Origin: Blakeslea trispora
Taxonomy: Eukaryota > Mucoromycota > Mucoromycetes > Mucorales > Choanephoraceae
DNA length: 45,142 bases
Reading direction: 5' to 3'
Assembly: GCA_025331445.1 (NCBI GenBank)
Contig: JAIWNE010000176.1
Span: 1 to 45,142, forward strand
Under the pieces are notes generated by a model. The model made no database searches. It saw nothing but the letters and a program-made list of their open reading frames with translations, and had not been told where the DNA came from. A program made the position numbers and the translations under genes. How positions within the stretch are numbered: the first letter of the stretch is position 1; each line of letters begins with the position of its first letter. Positions 11,267 through 19,979 of this stretch are shown here, piece after piece.

Positions 11267-13399
11267 ATGCCTGCATTAAGTAACAGAAAGAAAGCTGCTT
11301 TAAACAAAAAACGATCCGAACAAGGAGATTTCATAAAGAATGATTCTTCAACAAATTCCGTTGATCAACGCGAAGATTGGGAGATGAATCAATTGGATAT
11401 GGAATCGTTGATTCAACTTTCTGAAGAAGTAGAAGTATCTACCGACTCGCCCAAGACAATTGATCAAGTACTTGGAAAGAGAACTGATCAATCTCTCGGA
11501 TCAGGTCAAAAAAGAAAAGGGGTATATCAAAAGAACTCGGATGTCACAAAGTGGAGAAGAAGAAAGGAAGCTGAAGCCATCGATTCGAAGCAGAAACTGA
11601 CTAACTTTGGAATCACTATCACCAAGAGATCCGAAGTAGAACGTCCTGTTGTAATGAGTCATACAAAGTTAGAGCTCATCATAATCAAGGACTCTGTGCA
11701 AAACCTGGACAAGCATATTCTACCTATCATGAATAAGGCAAAGGAAGGAAATCCTATGCATAGGTACGAATACTGCCAGTATCTTTCTGTGAAGTTGTAT
11801 TTCACAAAGAGACTTCAGGGAATGAACAAAGGTGATAGTTCAAGAGAAACAGCCAATTACTATTGGCCAAACAACAATGAAAATTATCGAGCTTCGACCA
11901 TTATTCAGTGGGCTACCCAGTTCATTGAGGAGGGTAGCATTTCCGAGCATCAGCAAGGCAAGCACATCAAGCGACAATCTTTTTTGAGCGACTCTGATGT
12001 GAAGCTACTCACATTAGAGAAAATAAGACAGATGAAGCCTGAGTTACGAAGCTTAGGAAGCATCAAAAAAGTGATTGAAGAAGAGGTCGTTCCTCAGGTT
12101 CTTGGTGTTGCTTCTGGCCAAACAGTGAATTTGGATACTGTAGCCAACTATTTGTACGAGTGGGGCTACTCGTACAGAAAGAATAAGAAGAGCATTTATT
12201 TTGATGGCCATGAAAGGGAGGATGTAATTGCCTACCGTAATTCATGGTCATCAAGAATGCTCGGCTATATGAAGAGAGCCGAGTTCTACGAAGGTGAAGC
12301 TCAGGAGATAGTCTTGGAGCCAGAACTGAGCGATGAAGAGAAGAAGGTGGTATTCATCACACATGATGAAAGCACCTTCTACTCTAATGATGGCAAGGAT
12401 GACCTCTGGCTTCTTGAAGGTGAAAACCATATAAGGAAGAAGTCTATGGGCTCTTCCTTGATGGTTTCATAGTTCCAATGTCCTTGCCATGGAACCATGA
12501 AAATCAAGGGCTGGACATCTAGAAAGGTGTTTAAAGCTGGAGATAGTCGAGATGGATGGTGGACGTCTAAGCATATGGTAGAACAACTGGTAACGGATGC
12601 AATTCCTTTGTTCGAAGCTTTGCATCCGGATTGCATCGGTGTTTTTCTGTTGGACAACAGCTCCAATCACGCTGCTTTTGCCGACGATGCCTTAGTCGCA
12701 AAGCGCATGACTTTAAATGAGAAGCCATGGTCTGAGGACAGCAAGACCAGTTTTCGTGACACTACTGTCACTCTCAGTAACGGAGAGGTCTTAAATCAAA
12801 CCTTCTTCTACAACAAGGTCTTGCAAACAGTTGACAGAAAAGGCAAAGCAAAGGAAAAGACCGTCCGATATTTTAAAGGCATAAAAAAGATTTTAGAAGA
12901 AAGGGGTCAATGGCTCGGATGTGATTTGGATGGCAAGGCATGGAAGCTTAACTGCGGTGACTCAGTGCCTGGAAGAAAGTCTGTTTGCTGTGCTCGTCGC
13001 TTCCTTGAAAGCCGACCTGACTTCATCAGTCAGAAATCAGCTCTACAAGAAGTCATAGAAGGAAGTGGTCATATCTTTGAGCTGTATCCTAAATATCACT
13101 GTGAGTGTAATTGGATTGAGCTTTATTGGTCGTATGCAAAGCGACAGGCTCGTCTTCATTGTGACTATAGCTTCAAGTCTTTGGAGGAAAACATTGACAC
13201 TTATCTTGATAAGGCTGCTAATATAGTTCATATAAGAAAGTACTATCAAAAGTGTATGGACTATATTGAAGCCTATAGCAAGTGTTCAGACGGTCGCGAG
13301 GTTGTCAGTCAAGTCAAGCAATTTGTAACAAAGACATATCTGTCTCATAGAAAACTTACCCTTTCTTCTGCAAATATTTCTCTTGAAAATGAACAATAA
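11267..13399 (+). pseudogene. DDE transposase (IS630/Tc1-like), one nonsense codon
   Basis: A 710-codon frame is open except for TAG at codon 402 (12470-12472), where element 2 has a Glu codon. The N-terminus is basic (NRKKAALNKKRSEQ and KWRRRKE, likely nuclear targeting), followed by a helical DNA-binding region. The DDE core has THDEST with Asp367, LLDNSSNH with Asp463 and CECNWIELYW with Glu618. The spacing of 95 and 154 residues is far longer on the second side than the 34-35 of classical mariner or Tc1. FDGHERED precedes the first Asp. No intron is needed, whereas the element 2 gene has one. The start at 11267 is the first ATG of the frame and aligns with that of element 2. With only one visible lesion, inactivation appears recent; readthrough or in trans activity cannot be excluded. 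Confidence 0.88.
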
Positions 13400-13473
13400 A
13401 CTTTGATTTTTCTTTTATTGGTCTCTCGAGTTGCTATAAATAGACTACCATTTCCATTTTAGTAACTAAAATC

Positions 13474-13520
13474 ATAAATCATTAGAAGGGTCACAGGTTC
13501 GATTCCCGTTGAAGTTATTT
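13474..13520 (+). other. tRNA 3'-half-like sequence inside element 1
   Basis: GGTTCGATTCCCG at 13495-13507 is a near-perfect B-box/T-arm core. It is followed by GTTGAAGTTA and then a T run like a Pol III stop. No matching 5' acceptor strand or D-arm is seen upstream, so it is at best a tRNA-derived fragment. Confidence 0.3.
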
Positions 13521-13666
13521 TTTTCTGATGGTCAAAATTTGAAAGGATTTTTTGGTTTTTCAGGTTTAAGACCCGAAGCACTGTAAAAGTTAAAAACAAC
13601 ATGGGCCAAAGCATATCTCAAAAAAAAAGTATGATCAAAAGAAAAAGGAAAAAGATGCAGAAAATA

Positions 13667-13735
13667 AAGTACTTAGTGTTCACCCACGCTAAGGGAAGAT
13701 TTTTTTCACTCTTTATTAGACGTCAGATATAATAA
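13667..13735 (+). repeat. Fragment of the 3.07-kb satellite family
   Basis: GTGTTCACCCACGCTAAGGG, then a CTCTTTATTAGACGTCAG block, follow the order of the unit start at about 33209-33303 (GTGTTCAATGTCCGCCCACGC, then CTGATTAGTAGACATCAGG). The fragment is diverged and abuts the right arm, which begins at 13749 with another piece of the same family in opposite orientation. Confidence 0.6.
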
Positions 13736-13748
13736 ATATGTACTACTA

Positions 13749-14323
13749 AGTGATGTTTTATTTGAGAGATCTAATAGCCCAAATCTGAATGCTTTTTCCA
13801 TTTACAAAGGCTATAGATAATAATTGATGTGTACAAATAGGGAAATAAATACATATATACCTGCATATATCTATTTGAAACTGTAACAACTTAACATATA
13901 TATATATATATATATAGAAGCCAAAGTTAGTAGCCATCAGGTTAGAAGACATTGTATGCACACGCTCGCAGGAATGAGAAGAGAAAAAAAGGTTAATGGC
14001 GTAAGCTCGCACAGCATATTCCAGTATTGACAATCATGCTGATCTTCTATAACACGGATTGACCATGATGCTGATTGACTATAATATTGACACATAATAA
14101 AGCTGTTTCACAATAACGCTGATCGTCTATATATGTTGTTCGTCTGTAATGTTGATTGTCTATGATGCCAATCGACAATATTACTGATCCCCGTTTTAAG
14201 CGGCATAGAAGCGGCCAATATTTGAACAGCTGCCAAAAGAAAAAGCTACATCAGTATCCGTAATTCAAAGAGGTAGCACGGTTACCTAATTTATTGCATA
14301 GCATAACACCAGGTCACCGAAAA
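13749..14323 (-). repeat. Satellite-related segment, right-arm copy
   Basis: Inverse copy of 6731-7305, cut at the inner arm boundary. It includes the mirror of the intron-like module (about 14230-14285). Confidence 0.8.
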
Positions 14324-14409
14324 AATAGAAATTTTCCTTTATATAGACATAATTTTGAGCTTGCATTTTTGTTTGCTTATACCATCTAGTCTAATATAGA
14401 TCTTGATTT

Positions 14410-14410
<1 letters not shown>

Positions 14411-14505
<95 letters not shown>
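14411..14505 (-). repeat. (GTGAGA)n hexamer microsatellite, right
   Basis: Mirror of 6549-6643, read here as CTCACT repeats, with the same length. Confidence 0.95.
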
Positions 14506-16103
14506 GCTCTTTCTATTGTCATATTCAATCATTTTGTAGTTATGATACAATTGATATCTTTTGATTTGAGAGAGAGAGAAGAGTAGGCATTGTATAGCTC
14601 AAATGCTGTGAAACAGATGTTTGTTCTCTCCCTTCATTGTGAACCAAATATGTATGAATCTATAGGAAATACTGATCAATATCATTACTTTGGGTCATTG
14701 AGCTTCTTAATCTCACACAACAAGTAAATCATTAATCTCATGTAGATCTTTGGTGAGCCAAAATGAAACCATTATATAACACCAAAGAACTTGGTCAGTA
14801 CATGTTCTCTGACACCTGGAATTTATAAAAGGCTTTGTTACAAGACAAGTTAAAAAAATCGATTCTTGTCATCATGTACAAAGAATGGAAATCAACATGT
14901 ATTTGATACAACAGTAGTTGTGTGTGCTTTTAGACTGGATCAAGAAGAAAAAAGAAAAAGAAATATAGGGGCATATCAAACAAAAGGCTAACAAGAAGCC
15001 AAGAGCAAAGGTTTATTTATGAGAAATTCAATTCACCATGACCAAAGAAACAGTCATCACCTTTAGGACATTTGCCTGTACTGAAAAAGAATTTACATGG
15101 CAAAATCTCTTGTTCAAGCCGCTTTCTTTCTTCTTCGGTGCAACCACTATGACTGAACGTACATTCATCACCGTTGTTGCAGAATCCCTTCAAGTAGTAA
15201 AATCGACATGGCCCTGTCAAGGCACGAAGCATTTCTCTGCTCTCATTGGTCAATGGAGCATGCGAATAGCTGCAGTATTGATTGTTGCACTTGCCTTTCA
15301 GAAAATGGAACCGACATGGCTCAATTGACAAATCCTAGAGATTAGAAAAAAAGTGGATTAGATTTAGAGTTTGTCTTGAAGAACTGACAAACTACCTTTT
15401 TCTTTGCTGGTACAACTACTTTGCTTGGATCATGTCTAAAGGTACACTTATCGCCCTAGAAATAAGATATAAATTATGAGTGGTCTGCTATTTATATACA
15501 AAAAGGTGTCTGGTTGTTGACTTACGTCTTTGCAGTAACCACGCAATAAATGCTTGCAATCTACCCGAGGAACAAACGGAGTCTTCTGGTGCTTGGCAGC
15601 ACGATTGCCCTCATCCACATCTTCCAACTGGCGCTTCTTGCCACTATTGTTGTTGCTGTTGTTGTTGTTGACGGCATGGTTGTCACTGACATGCTGACGC
15701 TTAACAAACCCGTGGAGCTCGTTTTCAGCTTTTCGCTTCTGCGACTTATTATAGCCAGAAAGCAACAAGTCAAAGTCATCACCATTGTTGTTGTTGTCGT
15801 TATTGTTAGCTAAGTAGTCAGCATGAGCCTTTGTGGCTTCTCGGGCATTTATGTTCTTTGTCTGTATATTCTTCTTCTTCTTGTTCTTTTTCTTGTTCTT
15901 CTTCTTGTTCTGCGACATACCCTCGGAATAAGGCGACAACCTCGAAGCATTGTGAGCAAGAGATGTTATCTTGGCAACACTTTCTTCATCTACAGCAACG
16001 TTCTTTTTCTTTGGCTGATTAGCCATGGCCTCAACATTCATTAAAACCAAGGCTTTGGCTTTTTCAACATCATAAGAGGTAGCAGGCGTAGTAGCAAAAG
16101 TAG

Positions 16104-16287
16104 TAGCAGCAGGTGTAGTGGTAATAGCAGCAGCAGAGGTAGTGGTAATAGCAGCAGCAGAGGTAGTGGTAATAGCAGCAGCAGAGGTAGTGGTAATAGC
16201 AGCAGCAGAGGTAGTGGTGGCAGCAGCAGCAGAGGTAGTGGTGGCAGCAGCAGAAGTAGTGGTGGCAGCAGCAGAAGTAGCAGCAAC
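16104..16287 (-). repeat. Ala/Thr-coding tandem repeats, right copy
   Basis: Mirror of 4791-4950 with one additional 24-bp unit; the frame is preserved. Confidence 0.9.
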
Positions 16288-16685
16288 AGGTGTAGTGGTA
16301 GCAGCAAGCATTTGTTCACACATGGCAAAGCTTGTGGCAGCAGTGCCGGAGCTAGTCATGTTTTGGTTGTTATCATTATTATTATCAGTATTGCTGTAGT
16401 TCTTGTCAAAAGCGGTACTTCCATTAGAAACAGCAGTACCTGTCTTGACCGTCTCTTGCATGCTTGATGTAGGAGGGGTATTTACAGTGGTGTTTTTAGT
16501 AACACCGGAAGAAGAAGAAGCGATATGCACAGGATCTAGAAGCGAGATTTTTTTAAAACCAGAAGGACCTGCTGTTGTTGGTGGTGGTGGTGATAAAGGA
16601 GAAACGCTGCGCGATCGCGACACGACTGTTGACTTGATAGCTGTAACGTGCCTCTGAACTTAAAACTACAAAAATATTGTTAATA

Positions 16686-16826
16686 TTCAAAAATCTTCAC
16701 ATAAAAACTTTCATATAAAAAATAAAAAACTGAGTGTATAACTCTGTTGAGAAAACGTTTTTGAACACGATGATCCACTCAGTTTCTGGAATTTCATATA
16801 AAAGTTTTCATGTAAAGGTTTTTGAA
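16686..16826. repeat. Imperfect hairpin nested near the 5' end of element 2
   Basis: TTCAAAAATCTTCACATAAA at 16686 is mirrored by ATGTAAAGGTTTTTGAA ending at 16826. An inner pair, AAACTGAGTG and CACTCAGTTT, is nested inside. The roughly 140-bp structure has no counterpart in element 1 and may be a nested MITE or a regulatory hairpin. Confidence 0.6.
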
Positions 16827-17061
16827 AGTTGATCGGTTTTTCAAAATTTAAGCTGGGGAGATATAGAGGGGACCAAGGAAATGAAACAGGTCAATGTACT
16901 GCTAAAGATTTGAAAGACCGTTATGTATATTTGTGTAATAAATGGAAGCCAATAAAAACTGTGTATAGCAATTTTTGTGTTCCCTTCAGATTATGGTGAT
17001 TATTTTTAGGAACTGACATCTATATAGCAAAAGTTTTCCTTTATCCAACTTATTATTAAAT

Positions 17062-19185
17062 ATGCCCTTCCCAAGCAAAAGAAAAGCAAGATTCAACGCC
17101 CAGAAAAAGGACGCTAAAGGAAAATTCTTGAAAGAGAATGTTCCTGAAGTTATTTCTGAAGAAGTAATTGAAATAAATGAAGATTGGGAAACTTTGGGTG
17201 GTGAAATGGATATGTCAGCCCTTTCCCGCCTAACAGATAGTGTATCCTCTGGTGAGAAGAGAAAGATCCACTACACTAAGGACTCTAGAACCACAAAGTG
17301 GAGAAGAAAAGTGGAGTCCAGCAAGGTAGACCCCAAATCTACCTTGTTCAACTTTGGTATCACTGTTGTCAACAGTGATACCCAGGAACAAAATGAAGAC
17401 GATGAGCAGGATGCTGAAGATAGGCTGACCCATCCTAAGAGGGAATTGATCAAGATCAGCAATTGCATTGAATTGTTGCGTGAGCAGGTGAAGCCTGAAA
17501 TGAACCAGAGAATGGAAGGTAGCTCAGTAGGTTCATACAACCAATGCCGCTTGTACTCTGTTCTCATGTACTTTGAACTTCGTTTGGAAGGAATGAAGAT
17601 GGGCAAGGCATCCCAGAGAGTATCTAAACTTTTCTGGCCAAGTTACTCTAAGGATGACCGCTCAAGAAGCATCATGAGTTGGGTAAAGGAATACCTTGAG
17701 CACAATAATCTCTCCGATCATAGCCAAGGTGTTCACACCAAAAGGCAATCCTTCTTGAGTCACAACGACGTAAAGATGCAAGTCGTAGAGTATATGCAGA
17801 GAACAAAGCCTGCTGAAAGATTGCTTGTGGCCATCAAGGACTTCATTGAAACTGAAGTAATCCCTTCTTCTTTGGGTGTGCCTGGAACTGTTGCCATCTC
17901 TACCATCAGCAAGTACTTGCATGAATGGGGCTACTCTTATGGCAACAAGAAAGGCCTCTTCTTTGATGGACATGAAAGAGAAGATGTGGTGAAGTACGGA
18001 AAAGAATGGGCTCTACGAATGGTAGACTACATGCATAGATCCGAGTTTTACGAGGGAGATCAAGAAGAAAATGTTCTTGAACCAGTTCTTTTGGAGGGTG
18101 AAGAGAAGGTTGTATTCGTCACTCATGACGAATCAACCTTTTACGCCAACGATGGCAAAAATGACATTTGGAGTTTGGAAGGTGAATCTTTCATCCGCAA
18201 AAAGGGGCCTGGATCCTCCATTATGGTAAGTGAATTCCAGTGCCCCTGTCATGGGACGATGAAGTTGGGTGGATGGACCTCCCGTAAGCTTTTCAAAGCT
18301 GGAGAGAGTAGATACGGTTGGTGGACTCATAAAGACATGGTCTCTCAGCTGGACTATGTCATTGGGCTGTTCGAAAACTTACATCCTAACTGCCGAGCTG
18401 TATTCCTGTTTGACAACAGTTCAAACCATGGTGCTTACAGTGATGACGCATTGGTTGTAAGTCGTATGACTCTCAACGAGAAACCATGATCTCTGACTGA
18501 TAAATATCAGTTCAGAGACACAACCGTCAAACTCTCGACCGGTGAGCTTCTTCATCAGTCATTTTTTTATGAGAAAGAAATCTCTTCTCATGACTCAAAA
18601 GGTAGACCCAAAAACAAACGAGTCAGATATTTTAAAGGTAAATAGCACATGTATTTCCGAAGCAAACTCTTCTAACATCTTTACAATAACAGGAATCAAA
18701 CGAATTCTTGAAGAACGTGGCCAATGGCTTGGTGACCTTGAAGGCAAGGTATGGAAACTTCGTTGTGGTGCTGCTGAGCCAGGTTTGAAGTCTATGTGCT
18801 GCGCTTCCCATTTCCTGGGAAGTAGAGTGGATTTTGCAGCTCAAAAGACTGCTTTACAAGAAGCAGTAGAAAATGCTGGTCACATTTTCGAACTTTATCC
18901 AAAATATTACTGCGAATGCAATTGGAGACGCATTAAGAATTGGCCAAGAGAGAGGCTAGATTGAGATGTGATGACACATTCAAGTCTCTCGAAAAGAACA
19001 TCCCCATGTTTTTGGACAATGCAGGAGATGTCAAGAAAATACGAAGATTTTTTCAACGTTGCATGAACTATATCGAAGCATATAGTAAGCACGACGATGG
19101 CAGAGAAATAGCAAAGGAGTTGAAGAAGTTTGTAGAAAAAAAGTATTTGTCCCATAGAAAAGTGAGAGCTCCTCAAGACATTTAA
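17062..19185 (+). pseudogene. DDE transposase (IS630/Tc1-like), multiply broken
   Basis: Colinear with the element 1 transposase over its full length. Motifs are FDGHERED, VTHDEST (Asp356) and FDNSSNH (Asp451). TGA replaces the conserved Trp at codon 476 (18487-18489), in NEKPW of element 1. A 55-nt intron at 18638-18692 has a GTAAAT donor, TCTAAC branch site and AACAG acceptor; removing it restores YFKGIKRILEERGQW. Near 18925 about 4 bp are missing relative to element 1, shifting the frame exactly at the NWIE catalytic Glu. The original frame ends at 18964 and the homologous C-terminus continues in another frame to 19185. The product would lack the third catalytic residue, so this copy is not self-mobilising, though its intact ends could be moved by an active relative. 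Confidence 0.9.
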
Positions 19186-19716
19186 AAGTTAAAAAAGAAA
19201 AAAAGAAAACACTTGATGAAGGATTGCTCTCAATTGTGATTTAATTATGCTGCTCAAAGAAAAGAAATCCCCAAAAAGATTGACAGGTCGTATGATCGAT
19301 CCATACCAAAAGCAAAAAAAAATGAGTCCTCAAAAAATGAAACAATTTCTTGTTTTTGTGGTTTTAAGTTCAGAGGCACGTTAGCTGTCTTGATACAGGC
19401 AGTTTTGGCCGACTTAATCAAGCCTTTTATTGCCGTAGTAGTTTTGTTACCATTTAAATCAGCTTGGGTAAGTTGGGTATTGAAGCTGATGTGAAAACGG
19501 TCAACAAAGGCAGACTTAGAGGGCACGGATTTTTTAACAACAGGAGCTGATTTCTTCTTTGGCATATAAATAGAGCAAGGCTTCTTGTACAAAGGTGGTG
19601 CTCGGTGTAATCTAGTAGGCGATCGTGGTTGTGATGGTGTGGTAGAAAGCGATCCTGTAGCTGGACACAGTTCTGGACCATGCAACGAGACTGAGGGTTC
19701 TGGCTGCTTGCTCTTT

Positions 19717-19899
19717 GCCTCTTCTTTCTTCTTTCTTCTTTCTTCTTTCTTCTTTCTTTTTCTTCTTTCTTCTTTCTTCTTTCTTCTTTCTTCTTTCTTC
19801 TTTCTTCTTTCTTCTTTCTTCTTTCTTCTTTCTTCTTTCTTCTTTCTTCTTTCTTCTTTCTTCTTTCTTCTTTCTTCTTTCTTCTTTCTTCTTTCTTCT
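19717..19899 (-). repeat. Coding heptanucleotide tract, right (expanded)
   Basis: Mirror of the left tract but 183 bp against 79 bp for the matching interval, with one internal interruption (a TTTCTTTTTC stretch). The 104-bp difference is not a multiple of three, which puts this arm in the reading frame the left arm has lost. Confidence 0.93.
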
Positions 19900-19979
19900 T
19901 CAGACTGCCTATTCAACTCATCTACAATACGCTGCACGTCTTCAGTCATATAATAAACAGGCTCTTTATAATCAGACAT

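Larger units (their letters stand above)
10854..13583 (+). mobile_element. Complete TA-flanked DDE transposon, element 1
   Basis: The 25-bp terminal inverted repeats are at 10854-10878 and 13559-13583. They begin CAGTGCTTCGGGTCTTAA and look identical. A TA duplication flanks them at 10852-10853 and 13584-13585, the signature of Tc1/mariner/IS630 insertion. The element is 2730 bp and carries one transposase gene on the plus strand. Subterminal sequence around 11040 (CGGTTTTTCAAAATTT) matches element 2 around 16834, showing common descent outside the coding region too. Confidence 0.93.
7306..13748. other. Spacer of the giant palindrome
   Basis: This 6.4-kb sequence lies between the arms and is not part of the inverted duplication. 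It is made almost wholly of mobile-element material: a pogo-like element, an IS630 relic and a complete 2.73-kb TA-flanked transposon. It is bordered on both sides by pieces of the 3.07-kb satellite family. Confidence 0.85.
16646..19381 (+). mobile_element. Complete TA-flanked DDE transposon, element 2
   Basis: Inverted ends begin ACGTGCCTCTGAACTTAA (16646 onward, and its complement ending at 19381), with similarity continuing for about 30 bp. The TA duplication is at 16644-16645 and 19382-19383. The left arm keeps the uninserted site with a single TA at 4433-4434, so the boundaries are proven to the base. The element is 2736 bp, with one transposase gene on the plus strand, opposite to the host gene. 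Its ends share xxGTGCxTCxGxxCTTAAAxC with element 1. Confidence 0.97.
15017..19979 (-). pseudogene. CCCH zinc-finger gene, right copy, split by a transposon
   Basis: Mirror of the left gene. The ATG at 19979 reads MSDYKEP and stays in one frame through the expanded heptamer tract and on to KTACIKTA, so this arm keeps the full N-terminus that the left copy lost. At 19383 element 2 interrupts the frame; readthrough ends at 19254 with transposon-derived residues. The coding sequence resumes beyond 16645 (KSTVVSRS region) and continues with introns at 15525-15456 and 15395-15335. The last exon (15334-15017) is identical in protein to the left copy, with all four fingers intact. Scattered substitutions occur, for example Ala to Thr in the GVAKNTT region. 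The gene is split by 2.7 kb and unlikely to give the full protein. Confidence 0.85.
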
